A stretch of 64,000 bases of DNA from Neobacillus novalis NBRC 102450 (GCF_001591805.1 NZ_BCVP01000004.1:146277-210276), one strand, 5' to 3'; positions 1 to 10,454 are shown, counted from the stretch's first letter. Program-made: numbers and translations. The notes: a model not told the origin generated them from the letters alone.

Positions 1-59
1 TAATGGTTTTAGGGATTATTCTCTTTGCCATCAACATCATTAAAAATGTTAAACAGTAA
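1..59 (+). CDS. C-terminal fragment of a membrane protein
   Basis: An open frame enters from the left edge and stops with TAA at 57-59. The visible end is strongly hydrophobic (LGIILFAINII) and closes with a short basic tail (KNVKQ), so this looks like the last membrane segment of an integral membrane protein. A terminator follows after 20 bases, which supports a genuine gene end. There is too little sequence to name a family. Confidence 0.5.
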   Translation, partial: MVLGIILFAINIIKNVKQ

Positions 60-79
60 TCCGTGAGACTTATTTTATT

Positions 80-113
80 AAAAAAGACGCCATTTTTGCA
101 TGGCGTCTTTTCT
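80..113. terminator. Bidirectional terminator
   Basis: A 7-bp GACGCCA/TGGCGTC stem is flanked by an A-run on the left and a T-run on the right. It lies between the end of the edge gene and the end of the convergent ycgQ-like gene and can serve both. Confidence 0.8.
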
Positions 114-960
114 AATAACCTTTATACACATACTGATCCTTAGGAGCAGCTGTTTTTGTCCACTTTTCTACTTTTAAAATCGGAATATTTGTTTTGAAGG
201 GTTGATAATAAATCGTCGATATTTTCCCTTTTACGGTAATCCACTCGTCGTTCCTTAGCTTCGTTCCATCCGGCATGTCTACAAGCATTCCGAAGACGCC
301 GGAGTCAGCAATACAATGAATGATGCCAAAACGGAATACGAAGAGCTGATTTTTATCTATCGTCTCAGCATCGTTAAATACAAAGCCCTTAAACTCGATA
401 TCTTTTCCTAAGAAATCCCCTGGAAAGTTATATATCGTTTCCATCCCATTTAAATAATTTTTATCGTTTAAGATAATCGTTTTTTGATCAATATATTTTT
501 TCTTCTCGGTTTTCATACGGGCGTCGTATTCATCTTTTCCATAGTAAACACTTGTATCTGGACGCAGGAATTGCTGCTGCATAAACGGATCCCCTTTTCC
601 CTCATCATAAATCGGAAAATGGAAACCTTTTGCCTTTACAATATTTGAATCAAGAGTAGCAATCGGGAAAAATAACCCAGAGATAATCGGAAAAGCAAAA
701 ATTGGATAAACCAAAAGCTTTTTGTACCACTTGTCTTCTTTAGAATGATTGTGTCCGCAATGATCATGTTCACAGCCGGCATCTTTTGTATGATCCTTGT
801 TTATCAACAAAATTTGGACAATCGTTAAAACTAATAACGCATAACCGGCTATCGCTGACAGGTAGGAATACTTCATATTGATATATTTTGAAATATCTCC
901 ACTAAGGTGCAATTGAAAGATTAAGTAGGTAAAGCCAATTAAAATTAAACTCCTTATCAA
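112..960 (-). CDS. TIGR03943/DUF1980 family membrane protein (YcgQ-like)
   Basis: This 282-residue protein has two or three N-terminal membrane segments (to about residue 50), a His/Cys-rich stretch (CEHDHCGHNH, residues 63-72), another membrane segment and a soluble C-terminal domain. That layout matches the YcgQ/UPF0703 family encoded beside YcgR-type permeases. The start is TTG at 960, behind AGGAGGGG at a good distance. The gene begins 11 bp after the permease stop, so the two are co-transcribed. The metal-ligand-rich segment and the partner suggest a role in metal or metalloid handling, but the substrate is unknown. Family call is good; function is inferred. Confidence 0.75.
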   Translation of the reverse strand: MIRSLILIGFTYLIFQLHLSGDISKYINMKYSYLSAIAGYALLVLTIVQILLINKDHTKDAGCEHDHCGHNHSKEDKWYKKLLVYPIFAFPIISGLFFPIATLDSNIVKAKGFHFPIYDEGKGDPFMQQQFLRPDTSVYYGKDEYDARMKTEKKKYIDQKTIILNDKNYLNGMETIYNFPGDFLGKDIEFKGFVFNDAETIDKNQLFVFRFGIIHCIADSGVFGMLVDMPDGTKLRNDEWITVKGKISTIYYQPFKTNIPILKVEKWTKTAAPKDQYVYKGY

Positions 961-971
961 GCTAACCCCTC

Positions 972-1856
972 CTAAAACAACAACGAGTATACAAAGACAA
1001 CGGCAAACACAGCAGAAACAATCATAAATACGAGTCGTTTTTTAAATGTTGCCAGCATCATCATTAAATTCTTAATATCGACCATTGGGCCAAATACTAA
1101 AAACGCTAATAATGAACCGGTTGAAAACGTAGTTCTAAAGGAGGAAGCAATAAAAGCGTCCGCTTCGGAACAAAGAGAAAGAATAAAGGATAACGTCATC
1201 ATAACTAAGGAAGATGATACGGGGCCCTGACCAATAGCGACAAGAGTTGTCGTTTTTACGTAAGTTTGGACAGCAGCTGCAATTAGTGAACCAATTACCA
1301 AATATTTCCCCATTGAGAAAAACTCTTCTACAGCATGTTCAAGTGTCTGCCAAATTTTTCGCATGACAGTTGTCTTTTCTTCATGATGATGGTGATGATG
1401 TGATTCTTTAAACGGATTTCCCTTATAGCGATAGGCAATCAAGATTCCTACAGCAAAGGCAACAACAAGCGCCCCAATGGAGCGGAAGATTGGCATTTTC
1501 CAATCACTGCCGAAGGCAATATAAGTAGCAAATAAAACCACCGGATTGATGATTGGTGCGGTTAGCATAAAGGCAATCCCTGCAGAAATCGGCACTCCTT
1601 TTGCAACAAGCCGGCTGACAATCGGGACAATCCCACATTCACACGATGGAAATAATATTCCTAAAAAACTCGCAAAAATCACTGCAAGTACTTTATTTTT
1701 CGGCATAATCTTCGCAATCATTTCTTCGGTCACAAAGATTTGAATGATTCCCGAGATTAACACCCCGAGTGTCACAAATGGTAATGCTTCAATAAGGATA
1801 GAGATAAAAATGGTATTCATTTGTAAAAATGACTGCGGTAATGAGATACCAAACAT
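972..1856 (-). CDS. DUF318/UPF0718 permease (YcgR-like)
   Basis: This 294-residue polytopic membrane protein has about eight hydrophobic segments and the family signature LFPSCECGIVP at about residues 69-79, with a closely spaced cysteine pair, plus LTAPIINPVV further on. A cytoplasmic loop at about residues 150-163 holds six consecutive histidines, which fits metal binding. ArsP-type members of this superfamily export organoarsenicals, but most members have no known substrate. ATG at 1856 follows AGGAGG. It is the first gene of a two-gene operon with the YcgQ-like protein. Confidence 0.78.
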   Translation of the reverse strand: MFGISLPQSFLQMNTIFISILIEALPFVTLGVLISGIIQIFVTEEMIAKIMPKNKVLAVIFASFLGILFPSCECGIVPIVSRLVAKGVPISAGIAFMLTAPIINPVVLFATYIAFGSDWKMPIFRSIGALVVAFAVGILIAYRYKGNPFKESHHHHHHEEKTTVMRKIWQTLEHAVEEFFSMGKYLVIGSLIAAAVQTYVKTTTLVAIGQGPVSSSLVMMTLSFILSLCSEADAFIASSFRTTFSTGSLLAFLVFGPMVDIKNLMMMLATFKKRLVFMIVSAVFAVVFVYSLLF

Positions 1857-1962
1857 AGTAATCCTCCTAATACCAAAACTGATGTAAACTACTATACTCG
1901 GATTCTTTTATTTCGTCCAACGAAAAATATGGAATGGAATAAGAAGTTTTCGTTTTATAAAA

Positions 1963-1994
1963 AAATACTGCCTGCCAAATATTTGGCGGCAGCA
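1963..1994 (-). terminator. Terminator after the acid phosphatase gene
   Basis: On the minus strand a CTGCC-CCAAAT/ATTTGG-AGGCAG stem, with one mismatch, is followed by TATTTTTTT. It lies just past the end of the gene at 2004. Confidence 0.75.
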
Positions 1995-2003
1995 TGGTTT
2001 TCG

Positions 2004-2822
2004 TTATGGTTGAAATGGCTGTAAGCTTTCTTTCCTAAGCTTCAATCTTTCCTCTATAGATTTGCTCGAGTTGTGATTATAGATTGCGCCTTCCCAATCC
2101 CCATACATTGGGTTAGGAAACACAATTAGTTTTCTACCGAATTCTTCTTTGTGTTTAGTTACAGCATCTATCCTTCCGGTTACCGATAACTCGTCAAATC
2201 CACTAAAATCCCCTAAATTATCGCCAAACAAAAGCACGATTTCATGGGTTTTGGCTACTTGCAGGCGCCTGTTTTCTTTCCCGCTTTCACCTTTTTGTTT
2301 TAAAAACACATGGTCGGAAGCTGCCTGTGGTACACCGATAGCCTGCAAATTTTTAACCGTGATTGCTTTTTTTGCTTCTTTTCGGTTGGTAATGTAGAAA
2401 ATAGCAACACCCTTTGAATCGGCATAGGTTAGAAATTCTAATGCACCTGGCAGTGGTTGTGCTGCCGCCTTGTCTTCCCATTTACTCCAATTTAAGGGAT
2501 AGTTCTCTCCTGATACTATTTTCCCGGCAAAAAGCGGGCTATTATCGATCACCGTTTCGTCCAAATCAAGAACAATTGCTGGTTTTAGCCCTTTATTCTT
2601 GACCCTTTTACTCAAGATGTCATCTAGTCTCATTTTTCCTAAATTGTAGCCCTGGTAATATAAAGCTTTAGCTTCCCCTGATGTTTGATACCAGAGAACG
2701 GACATCGTGTTTTGTTCTGCCAAGCTTTCGGTTGGACTTGTCACAGTTTGTGCACAAGCACTAATTCCGGACAGTGAAAGTGATAAGGCAACAGCAGATA
2801 TTATTGTGGTAATTTTCTTCAT
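2004..2822 (-). CDS. 5'-nucleotidase, lipoprotein e(P4) family (HAD acid phosphatase)
   Basis: This is a 272-residue exported class C-type acid phosphatase. The N-terminus is a signal peptide with a plausible lipobox ending at Cys22 (GISAC). HAD motif I is visible as DLDETVIDNS at about residues 86-95, where the first Asp is the nucleophile and the second the acid/base; motif II is YITNR and the acidic motif FGDNLGDF follows near residue 200. The protein is expected outside the membrane, dephosphorylating nucleotides or other monophosphates. ATG is preceded by AAGGAGG. It is monocistronic and divergent from ald. Confidence 0.88.
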   Translation of the reverse strand: MKKITTIISAVALSLSLSGISACAQTVTSPTESLAEQNTMSVLWYQTSGEAKALYYQGYNLGKMRLDDILSKRVKNKGLKPAIVLDLDETVIDNSPLFAGKIVSGENYPLNWSKWEDKAAAQPLPGALEFLTYADSKGVAIFYITNRKEAKKAITVKNLQAIGVPQAASDHVFLKQKGESGKENRRLQVAKTHEIVLLFGDNLGDFSGFDELSVTGRIDAVTKHKEEFGRKLIVFPNPMYGDWEGAIYNHNSSKSIEERLKLRKESLQPFQP

Positions 2823-2902
2823 CTATTCAGCCCTCCTTGACTTATACCGTTTTAGTATATGGAATAATGAAAAATCTAAGTAAAAATGCTCCAAAAATAT
2901 GA

Positions 2903-2908
2903 TATAAT
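2903..2908 (+). promoter_or_regulatory. Candidate -10 box for ald
   Basis: A perfect TATAAT lies 43 bases upstream of the ald start. No convincing -35 box is seen at 16-18 bp, so this is a weak call. Confidence 0.3.
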
Positions 2909-2951
2909 TAGCGATAGTAATTATTTTGACATTTTTAGAGGAGGAATGAGT

Positions 2952-4085
2952 ATGTTTATTGGTGTACCTAAAGAAATTAAAAATAATGAAAATCGCGTGG
3001 CCCTTACGCCTGCTGGTGTCGTTTCATTCTTAACAGCCGGCCATCAAGTAATAGTAGAAAAAGACGCTGGAATTGGAAGCGGTTTCACAAATGATGATTA
3101 TACAAATGCCGGTGCCGATATTATTGATAACGCTGCAACAGTTTGGGAGAAAGCAGATATGATTATGAAAGTGAAAGAGCCTCTTTCAAGTGAATATCAA
3201 TATTTCCGTCCGGGCTTAATTCTATTTACATACTTACACCTTGCTGCTGAGCCTGCACTTGCAAAAGCTTTAAAAGAAAAAGGGGTTATCGCTGTTGCGT
3301 ATGAAACGGTGGCCGTAAACAAAACTCTACCACTTTTAACTCCAATGAGTGAAGTAGCTGGCAGGATGGCTGCCCAAATCGGTGCCCAATTCTTGCAAAA
3401 AAATAATGGCGGCCAAGGAATATTGCTTGCTGGTGTTCCAGGGGTTAACCGTGGTAAAGTAACCATTATCGGTGGTGGAATTGTTGGAACAAACGCGGCT
3501 AAAATGGCTATCGGTTTAGGCGCTGATGTTACTATTATTGACCTGAGTGCTGACCGTCTGCGCCAGCTTGATGATATTTTTGGAAATCAAATCAAAACAT
3601 TGATGTCAAATCCAATGAACATCGCAGAAGCTGCGGCGGAAGCTGATCTGCTAATCGGAGCTGTGTTAATCCCTGGTGCTAAAGCACCGAAGCTTGTTAA
3701 GGAAGCAATGGTTAAGACAATGAAACCAGGTTCTGTTATTGTCGATGTTGCGATTGACCAAGGCGGAATTGTTGAAACCTGCGATCACATTACCACTCAT
3801 GATAACCCTACATTTGTCAAACACGGGGTTGTTCACTATTCTGTAGCCAATATGCCAGGTGCCGTGCCAAGAACTTCAACCATTGCACTTACAAATGTTA
3901 CGGTTCCATACGCATTGCAAATCGCAAATAAAGGGGTTTTCAAAGCCATCACAGAAAACGCTGCATTATTACTTGGCGTTAACGCAGCAGGTGGAGAAAT
4001 CACCTATGAAGCGGTAGCAAAAGATCTAGGGTATGATTATGTGCCAGTAGAAAAGGCGTTAGAAAAAGAATTGGCTGCCATTTAA
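2952..4085 (+). CDS. ald: Alanine dehydrogenase
   Basis: Alanine dehydrogenase catalyses NAD-dependent, reversible deamination of L-alanine to pyruvate and ammonia; in bacilli it serves alanine use and sporulation. The protein begins [15 protein letters not shown], the typical family start, and is 377 residues long, the usual length. The nucleotide-binding loop [10 protein letters not shown] is near residue 173 and the family motif [11 protein letters not shown] near residue 132. The start at 2952 is chosen because AGAGGAGG ends 7 bases before it; the ATG at 2946 is too close. A terminator follows immediately. Confidence 0.96.
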   Translation: MFIGVPKEIKNNENRVALTPAGVVSFLTAGHQVIVEKDAGIGSGFTNDDYTNAGADIIDNAATVWEKADMIMKVKEPLSSEYQYFRPGLILFTYLHLAAEPALAKALKEKGVIAVAYETVAVNKTLPLLTPMSEVAGRMAAQIGAQFLQKNNGGQGILLAGVPGVNRGKVTIIGGGIVGTNAAKMAIGLGADVTIIDLSADRLRQLDDIFGNQIKTLMSNPMNIAEAAAEADLLIGAVLIPGAKAPKLVKEAMVKTMKPGSVIVDVAIDQGGIVETCDHITTHDNPTFVKHGVVHYSVANMPGAVPRTSTIALTNVTVPYALQIANKGVFKAITENAALLLGVNAAGGEITYEAVAKDLGYDYVPVEKALEKELAAI

Positions 4086-4090
4086 CTTAG

Positions 4091-4143
4091 AAAAGAGGGT
4101 GTCACAACAAGGGGGCTTCCCCTGTTGTGACATCCTCTCTTTG
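4091..4143 (+). terminator. Terminator of ald
   Basis: A long stem, GAGGGTGTCACAACAAGGGG pairing with CCCCTGTTGTGACATCCTCTC, is followed by a T-rich tail. Confidence 0.85.
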
Positions 4144-4176
4144 TTATAAGATAAGATAGAAAATTTCGACTTTGAG

Positions 4177-4327
4177 AATTGTCCAGCTCCAGCGCCCTAG
4201 CGGCTAGTGTCCTTCGCTCTCCGCCCTACGATAAGTCAACATCGAATCGCTCCGCTCTTCGTGTTTCCTTTATCTCAGTTGGAGCGCTCCAGGCCATACG
4301 CCGCTGACCAGGGCGCTTGCGCTTTTC
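4177..4327 (+). repeat. Dispersed ~150-bp repeat, copy 1
   Basis: This GC-richer noncoding block begins AATTGTCCAGCTCC and ends GGGCGCTTGCGCTTTTC, running up to the spoVR stop codon. A near-identical copy in opposite orientation lies at 36178-36330. Both contain short internal inverted repeats such as GGAGCGCTCC. The pair shows a repeat family dispersed in this genome; I see no coding capacity. Confidence 0.9.
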
Positions 4328-5743
4328 TTATAAATATTTCCGATTGACGCTTTTGCTGTCGTAGGTAAACAGCATTTTTCTTTCTTCTATCATCGTTTCG
4401 ATATGGACTGGTCTGCCCCAAAGCTGATGGATATATGGCAGCACTTTTTCAAGATATTTCACATCCAGTTCCACGCCTTCAAACCAGTGCTTTAGGTAAA
4501 GCTCGCCGTTTTTCATGTAGTCGCCATCATTGACGGTGATGTAAGGAAATCCGCCGTTTACCCGCATATTTACAAGCTGATCGCGGATTTGCTCCCATTT
4601 TTTGTCGACGATTTTATATTCCCGGCCTTGTTTTTGGAAGAGGTACATATCTTCACGCATCACGAGGTCCTTATTTAAATAATTCCTTAGAAATGAAATA
4701 TCCGATTCAACCTCACGAACCTCGAACATTTTTTCCCTGCCTGAGCCGGGCTTAACACCTCGACGCTTCATTCCTTCGGTTGGATTATCATACCGTTCTT
4801 CAATATCCTCAAAGATTTTGATACCAAGATAATAAGGGTTGATTCCTGTTTTTGACGGCTGGACAACTCCAGCGTTCAATTTGGCGAATTCAATTGCCTC
4901 TCCGCTCGTTAAATCCAATTCCCTTAATATCCGTTGATGCCAATACGAAGCCCAGCCTTCGTTCATGATTTTCGTTTCAAGCTGGGGCCAAAAGTAGAGC
5001 ATTTCCTCCCGCATCATCGTCAAAATGTCTCTCTGCCAATCATCAAGCTCCCTGCTGTAGGTTTCAATAAATAACAATAAGTCCTTTTCAGGCCGTGGCG
5101 GGAATTTCTTCTTCCGCGGTTGATTAGTATCCTGTTTTTCTTTTTCATCCAGCTTCCAAAGATCATCATATGGTGTTGCAGCTTGGTAGTCTTGATCTTC
5201 TTCTTCCTCATCATCGCCAATCGACCAGGATAATTTAGGCCTCATTAGCGAAGGATCGATATGCTCATCAATCGCTAATACGGCATCAAGGAAGGTTTCT
5301 ACTTCCTTTTTGCCATATTGAATTTCATATTGATGGATTCGCTCAGCCGTAGCCGCCATGCTTTCGACCATATCCCGCTTCGTATTTTGAAAGCGGACGT
5401 TATTTTTGAAGAAATCACAATGAGCTAATACGTGGGCCACAATCAGTTTGTTTTGAATCAACGAATTCGAATCTAATAAGAAGGCATAACACGGATTCGA
5501 GTTAATAACAAGCTCATAAATTTTGCTAAGCCCTAAATCATAGTGGAGTTTCATCTTGTGGAATTGCTTCCCAAAGCTCCAATGTGAAAAACGGGTCGGC
5601 ATCCCATACGCTCCGAACGTATAAATAATTTCAGCAGGACAGATTTCATAACGCATTGGATAAAAGTCTAAACCAAAGCCGGTTGCTATTTCAGTGATTT
5701 CACTAATTGCGTATTCAAGTGATTTTCTTCCTTCCACATTCAT
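4328..5743 (-). CDS. spoVR: SpoVR family protein (stage V sporulation protein R)
   Basis: This 471-residue protein has the SpoVR family length and character: a soluble protein with the N-terminal block [20 protein letters not shown], an acidic low-complexity insert at about residues 175-190, and conserved segments such as [10 protein letters not shown] and [20 protein letters not shown]. In B. subtilis SpoVR is needed for normal spore cortex formation, and it is a phylogenetic partner of PrkA and YhbH, both in this window. ATG is preceded by AAAGGGGG. The next gene is yhdB in divergent orientation, as in B. subtilis. Confidence 0.93.
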   Translation of the reverse strand: MNVEGRKSLEYAISEITEIATGFGLDFYPMRYEICPAEIIYTFGAYGMPTRFSHWSFGKQFHKMKLHYDLGLSKIYELVINSNPCYAFLLDSNSLIQNKLIVAHVLAHCDFFKNNVRFQNTKRDMVESMAATAERIHQYEIQYGKKEVETFLDAVLAIDEHIDPSLMRPKLSWSIGDDEEEEDQDYQAATPYDDLWKLDEKEKQDTNQPRKKKFPPRPEKDLLLFIETYSRELDDWQRDILTMMREEMLYFWPQLETKIMNEGWASYWHQRILRELDLTSGEAIEFAKLNAGVVQPSKTGINPYYLGIKIFEDIEERYDNPTEGMKRRGVKPGSGREKMFEVREVESDISFLRNYLNKDLVMREDMYLFQKQGREYKIVDKKWEQIRDQLVNMRVNGGFPYITVNDGDYMKNGELYLKHWFEGVELDVKYLEKVLPYIHQLWGRPVHIETMIEERKMLFTYDSKSVNRKYL

Positions 5744-6025
5744 TTGCCATTCCCCCTTTTCTTCTTATCACAATGTATGAAGTAAAAACGGGAATGATGA
5801 AAAAGAAGCAAAAAACAATAAAATGTGTATTTTAAACGGTGATTAAAACTTAAGACAAAAGAAAAACACATAAAAATTTCGCCATAATACCTCCGTTTTT
5901 CACTTAAATTATACAGGTAAATGTTGAAAACAGCGCTAACATTGAGTGTCCAACATTTTCTGTGAAAGTTATCTGCAGAATGTCATACAATAATCTCAAC
6001 TCCTAATAAGGAGGAGATAAAACAA

Positions 6026-6280
6026 ATGAATAAAATGGAGTACGACCGGGCGTTATACTATACGCACCGATCCGAATGGGATAATTTACTGATATTAATG
6101 GTACGGACAAAAGACCAATTTTTATCGAAAAGAATTGAACAATTCCTGCATGCCTACAATTTTGAACGTGATTACACTGTGATTGAAACGAAACTTTATA
6201 ATCTTCTTCGTTACATCGACCATGCTAACGAAACCGTTGAACCTAATGAATTTGGAGTACCGATGTATAGTCTTTCCTGA
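6026..6280 (+). CDS. yhdB: YhdB-like small protein
   Basis: This 84-residue soluble protein of unknown function has a typical YhdB start (YDRALYYTHRSEWDNLLILM). In bacilli yhdB sits beside spoVR, as here. ATG follows AAGGAGGAG at good spacing. No catalytic motif is visible. The neighbourhood suggests a sporulation or stationary-phase role, but this is inference. Confidence 0.75.
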   Translation: MNKMEYDRALYYTHRSEWDNLLILMVRTKDQFLSKRIEQFLHAYNFERDYTVIETKLYNLLRYIDHANETVEPNEFGVPMYSLS

Positions 6281-6345
6281 AAAAACAAGTGGATACAGAA
6301 TTTGTCGAGAAAATTTTTTACAACCGGGCCAAAGAATTCCACCAA

Positions 6346-6376
6346 AAAACGGCTTCCCTTGTTGGAAGCCGTTTTA
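6346..6376. terminator. Bidirectional terminator
   Basis: AAAACGGCTTCC pairs with GGAAGCCGTTTT around a short loop, between convergent yhdB and pgcA. Confidence 0.8.
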
Positions 6377-6418
6377 ATGAACCATTATTCACTACACCAT
6401 TAGGCGTATAAAACGCTA

Positions 6419-8164
6419 TTATTTATTTTCTTGAACCATTTCTATCTTTTGTTCCACAAACTCCATAAACGCTTTTTCTATTGAGTTTAGTTTCGTTTTA
6501 CTTTCTTCCAAGCTGTTACTGTTAACCCCAAAGTAAAATTTCACTTTTGGTTCCGTTCCAGATGGTCTTAGACACACCCATGAACCGTCTTCAAAGATAT
6601 ATTTTAAGACATTTGATTTCGGTAAATCAATTTTTTCCTCTTTACCCTTCGTAACCCGAATGCCTGTTAAATAATCTTCTGTTACATCTGTTTTAAAAGA
6701 TCCTAGGCTAGTGAGAGGCTCCTCTCGGAAGGAAGCTAACAGAAGTTGAATCATTTCTGCCCCTTCTTTCCCTTTTAATGTTAAAGAACGAAGGCCTTCC
6801 TGATAATAACCATATTTATTAAAAACTTGCATCAGCCCTTCATAAAGAGACATGCCTTGTTTTTTATAATAAGCACAAACTTCTGTTGCTAAAAGTGAAG
6901 CCTGTATCGCATCCTTATCGCGGGCAAAGTCGCCGATTAAGTAACCGTATGACTCTTCATAACCAAACAGGAAAGTATGGTCACCATTAGCTTCATATTC
7001 CTTAATTTTTTCTGCAATAAATTTAAAGCCTGTTAATACATCAACTGTCTCCAATTGGTAGGCCGAAGCAATTTTTCTTCCTATCTCAGAGGTCACGATT
7101 GTCTTTAACACAACCCCATTTGCTGGCAATGTGCCTTTTTGCTGTTTCTGCGAAAGGATATAATCCAGTAATAACGCACCTGTTTGATTGCCTGTTAGGA
7201 CCACATATTCTCCCTCATGGTTAAGAACCGCAATACCCAGGCGGTCAGCATCAGGATCCGTCGCAATTAATAGGTCGGCTCCGACTTTTTTGCCGTCGCG
7301 AATGGCCAATTCAAAGGCCGCGTGTTCTTCCGGATTAGGACTTTTTACGGTTGAAAATTCCGGGTCTGGAAGTTCTTGTTCTTTGACGACCGTTACATTG
7401 TTGTAGCCTAATTCGGTAAGACCAGCACGGACTAGTTTATTTGCCGTTCCATGTAATGGTGTAAAGACAACATGAATATCCGTTTCCACAGAAAGATTCG
7501 GATTCAAAGAGATGGTCTTTAATTTTTCAATATAGACTTGGTCAATGTCTGAACCAATGGTTTTAATTAAACCTAAGCCTCTTAACTTTTCTTCACTGTC
7601 TACCTCGATGACTAATTCATTCTCGATTTCATTTACCTTAGTAATCACAATATCTGCTGCATTAGGCGTCAGCTGCCCGCCATCTGAACCATAAACCTTA
7701 TAGCCATTATATTCCGGCGGATTATGACTGGCTGTAATGACGATGCCTGAAAAAGCGTGTAAGTATCTTAAGGCAAACGATAATTCCGGTGTCGGCCTTA
7801 GTTCGTCAAACACATAGGTTTGAATCCCTTTGGTTGCTAGTGTCTTAGCAGCCTCCAATGCAAATTCCGATGACTTATGCCGTGAATCATAGGCAATGAC
7901 AACACCGCGTCGTTTTGCTTCGATTCCGCTTTCTTCTATGTAAGCTGCCAAGCCGGCGGAAGCCTTGCGGACAGTATAAATATTCATTCGGTTTGTACCC
8001 ACTCCTATTTCACCACGCATACCGCCTGTACCAAATTCCAGATTCTTATAAAAAGCCTCTTCTAACTGCTTTTCATTCGATTTCATTTCTTCTAATTGAT
8101 TTTTTAATTCTGGATCCAATCCAGCAAATTCTTGCCAACTATTTGCAACAACTTTCCAATCCAA
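6419..8164 (-). CDS. pgcA: Alpha-phosphoglucomutase / phosphomannomutase
   Basis: This 581-residue phosphohexomutase interconverts glucose-1-phosphate and glucose-6-phosphate, feeding UDP-glucose for glycolipid and wall polymer synthesis. All four family signatures are present: the phosphoserine loop [11 protein letters not shown] (about residue 145), the metal loop DPDADR (about 304), the sugar-recognition loop GYEESYG (about 400) and the phosphate-binding RPSGTEPK (about 540). The start is TTG at 8164 behind AGGAGGGG. Length matches Bacillus PgcA (YhxB). Confidence 0.93.
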   Translation of the reverse strand: MDWKVVANSWQEFAGLDPELKNQLEEMKSNEKQLEEAFYKNLEFGTGGMRGEIGVGTNRMNIYTVRKASAGLAAYIEESGIEAKRRGVVIAYDSRHKSSEFALEAAKTLATKGIQTYVFDELRPTPELSFALRYLHAFSGIVITASHNPPEYNGYKVYGSDGGQLTPNAADIVITKVNEIENELVIEVDSEEKLRGLGLIKTIGSDIDQVYIEKLKTISLNPNLSVETDIHVVFTPLHGTANKLVRAGLTELGYNNVTVVKEQELPDPEFSTVKSPNPEEHAAFELAIRDGKKVGADLLIATDPDADRLGIAVLNHEGEYVVLTGNQTGALLLDYILSQKQQKGTLPANGVVLKTIVTSEIGRKIASAYQLETVDVLTGFKFIAEKIKEYEANGDHTFLFGYEESYGYLIGDFARDKDAIQASLLATEVCAYYKKQGMSLYEGLMQVFNKYGYYQEGLRSLTLKGKEGAEMIQLLLASFREEPLTSLGSFKTDVTEDYLTGIRVTKGKEEKIDLPKSNVLKYIFEDGSWVCLRPSGTEPKVKFYFGVNSNSLEESKTKLNSIEKAFMEFVEQKIEMVQENK

Positions 8165-8361
8165 AAAGGTTCCCCTCCTATTTCTGTATCCTGTATATTG
8201 TTTCTAAGTTTTAGTTCGTTACTCCTTCAAAAACCATCAGAATTAAACCGACAATTTTTGCAGGCAAGTGAAACAACTCACATTCTATCATACCTCAAAA
8301 TCACTCTGTTTAAGATAAGAAATAAAAAAAAGCCTGTAAAAAGCACAGGCAGTAGTTACTT

Positions 8362-8748
8362 CTATATAATCAACTCATTGTCAGCCTTTGTGTAAATGCT
8401 GAGCATCGGATTTTTCATACACTTTGCTTCTAAAAATTGTTCAAATTCAAATGGAAAAAACAAGCCGAATTCCTTTAATGTTGCCATATTTTTGTTAAAT
8501 ACAGCTTCATATTGTTCAGCCAGGCGAGAAGATTCAAGAATGGATATTAACGTTTGCATACTCGTCATCACCTGAAAAGCATCTTTCAATGTGTTAAAAT
8601 CTTTGGAGGGATGCAAAATCTTTAAATCTTCAAACTGACGAATTTCCTCATCACTAAAAAAGTTCGGAAAAATATTGGAATAAATATACCTCACCAATCC
8701 ATTAATTTCTTCTTCTTGACTTGGTGTCGAGGCAAAAACTATTTTCAC
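8362..8748 (-). CDS. yhcU: YhcU-like protein (DUF5365)
   Basis: This 128-residue soluble protein of unknown function begins MKIVFASTPSQEEEI, a start I recognise from Bacillus YhcU. The start codon is GTG at 8748 behind AAAGGTGG. It is divergent from the pseudouridine synthase gene. No enzymatic motif is visible. Confidence 0.7.
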   Translation of the reverse strand: MKIVFASTPSQEEEINGLVRYIYSNIFPNFFSDEEIRQFEDLKILHPSKDFNTLKDAFQVMTSMQTLISILESSRLAEQYEAVFNKNMATLKEFGLFFPFEFEQFLEAKCMKNPMLSIYTKADNELII

Positions 8749-8860
8749 TTGTAACCCACCTTTGCCGTCCCTATTTTCTGTCGTATTATAAAGATAAGAA
8801 TAACATAACTAAATGTGGATAAACGGTGGTAATTAATAGAAACTAGGGGATGTGTGATGA

Positions 8861-9784
8861 ATGTTTACAACGATACGAAAGGGCGAATGGTTTGAAATTA
8901 TCGTCCCAAAAGAATGGGAAGGCAAAACAGTAGACGAGCTATTTCGTCATATTTGGGCGGCCCCCAAGAAATTAACTCATACGTTTCGAATGGAGGATAA
9001 GGTTCTAGTAGATGGGGTTCGTGCTAATTGGAATTTGCCGCTGGCTGCCGGCTCAAAGCTGCAAATCCAACTATTTGAGGAAGAGACACTGCAAATCATT
9101 CCGAAATTCTTTGATATTGACATCCTGTTTGAGGATGACCATGTGTTAGTATTAAATAAACCGCCATTTATGAGCACACATCCAAATGACCCTAAGACAG
9201 AGACTGATACCCTTGTTAATGCTGCTGCCTTTTATTTGCAAGCCAGCGGAGAATTAAGAAATATTCGCCAAATCCATCGATTAGACCGGGATACATCAGG
9301 GGCAATTCTGTTCGCCAAACATCCGTTAGCTGGTGCCATTTTAGACAAAATGCTCGAAAAACGGGAAATAAAAAGAACCTATATTGCGGCGGTACAAGGT
9401 CTATTAAAGCGACGAAAAGGAACTATCAATACCCCAATTGGCCGTGATCGTCATCATGGAACGAGAAGAAGGGTTTCAGCGTCAGGATCTCAGGCGGTTA
9501 CCCACTTTCAACTGATTAAAGAAGATCAAAACAAACAACGCTCCTATGTAAAATGCTGGCTTGAGACGGGGAGAACACACCAAATCAGAGTGCATTTGAG
9601 CCATCTTGGACATCCATTAGTTGGCGATACTTTATATGGCGGGCAGCCACTTGTGAAAAGACAGGCGCTTCATGCCGTAAAACTTGAGTTTATACATCCA
9701 TTTACCAATGAGAAAATTGAATGCTTTGCACCATTTACAGATTTACCAGAGATTTTTAACACGATTGATGTATATACAATATAG
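8861..9784 (+). CDS. RluA-family pseudouridine synthase (YhcT-like)
   Basis: This 307-residue RNA modification enzyme converts uridine to pseudouridine in rRNA or tRNA. The catalytic motif HRLDRDTSG is at about residues 143-151 with the essential Asp, and the C-terminal RTHQIRVHLSHLGHPLVGD block typical of RluA enzymes follows. The N-terminal 80 residues resemble a degenerate S4-like RNA-binding region. The exact target nucleotide cannot be read from the sequence. A terminator follows directly. Confidence 0.9.
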   Translation: MFTTIRKGEWFEIIVPKEWEGKTVDELFRHIWAAPKKLTHTFRMEDKVLVDGVRANWNLPLAAGSKLQIQLFEEETLQIIPKFFDIDILFEDDHVLVLNKPPFMSTHPNDPKTETDTLVNAAAFYLQASGELRNIRQIHRLDRDTSGAILFAKHPLAGAILDKMLEKREIKRTYIAAVQGLLKRRKGTINTPIGRDRHHGTRRRVSASGSQAVTHFQLIKEDQNKQRSYVKCWLETGRTHQIRVHLSHLGHPLVGDTLYGGQPLVKRQALHAVKLEFIHPFTNEKIECFAPFTDLPEIFNTIDVYTI

Positions 9785-9815
9785 AAAAAGCCTCCTTCAA
9801 TGGGGAGGCTTTTTC
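9785..9815. terminator. Bidirectional terminator
   Basis: AAAAAGCCTCC and GGAGGCTTTTT form a stem between the pseudouridine synthase gene and the convergent GlsB-type gene. Confidence 0.8.
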
Positions 9816-9838
9816 TGATTCCAGTTCCTATTTAATAT

Positions 9839-10093
9839 TTAATCCGCTTTTCTAAAGGCACGCATTATGAAGCTTAACAGGAGAACCAGTACTGCGGCAC
9901 CGATGATTGCCGGAATTATCGCAAAGTCAGCCAAGTGCGGCCCCCAGTTTCCTAAAACGGCTGTCCCGAGCCACGCACCAACAAAACCTGCAATGATATT
10001 ACCTATAATGCCACCCGGAATATTTCGTCCGACGATAAGCCCTGCTAACCATCCAATAATTCCACCGACAATTAATGCCCAAATGAAGCTCAT
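9839..10093 (-). CDS. GlsB/YeaQ/YmgE family stress-response membrane protein
   Basis: This 84-residue, glycine-rich integral membrane protein has three hydrophobic segments (starting FIWALIVGGIIGWLAG) and the family motif GIIGNIIAGFVGAWLG. Members are transglycosylase-associated proteins induced by stress; the biochemical role is unknown. The start at 10093 is chosen over an upstream ATG because AAAAAGGAG lies just before it. Confidence 0.88.
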   Translation of the reverse strand: MSFIWALIVGGIIGWLAGLIVGRNIPGGIIGNIIAGFVGAWLGTAVLGNWGPHLADFAIIPAIIGAAVLVLLLSFIMRAFRKAD

Positions 10094-10454
10094 ATTAGAA
10101 CACTCCTTTTTAGTATTCATCATTCACTTATTCATTAGCATATATCAAAAACCTTAGGCAGTAGTGGACCTTCGTGCTGCCTGTACCTTTAAAATACCCT
10201 ATTTTCTCTTTTATACTCATAAATTTCTAATCGTTTTTTTTGAATCATCTCACCTTATTAAGATCAAGCTGAATACATAAATTAATGATTCAGGGCGAAA
10301 AGTAAACAAAAGTACTGCAAGCATTACAAAGTATTCTGAGAACTCTAATGTTAAGTTTATGTAAATTTTTTATTAAGATATATCTTTTTTCGACATTCTT
10401 CAGATAAAATATTTTAAGTCATACATATTTTATATACAAATGGAGGTTCCACAA
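10094..10454. other. Noncoding spacer upstream of the phosphate transport operon
   Basis: These 361 bases are AT-rich and hold no convincing gene. AGGCAG and CTGCCT near 10155-10182 could pair as a weak hairpin. The stretch presumably holds promoters for the GlsB-type gene and the DUF47-pit operon, but I cannot define a PhoP box. Confidence 0.5.
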
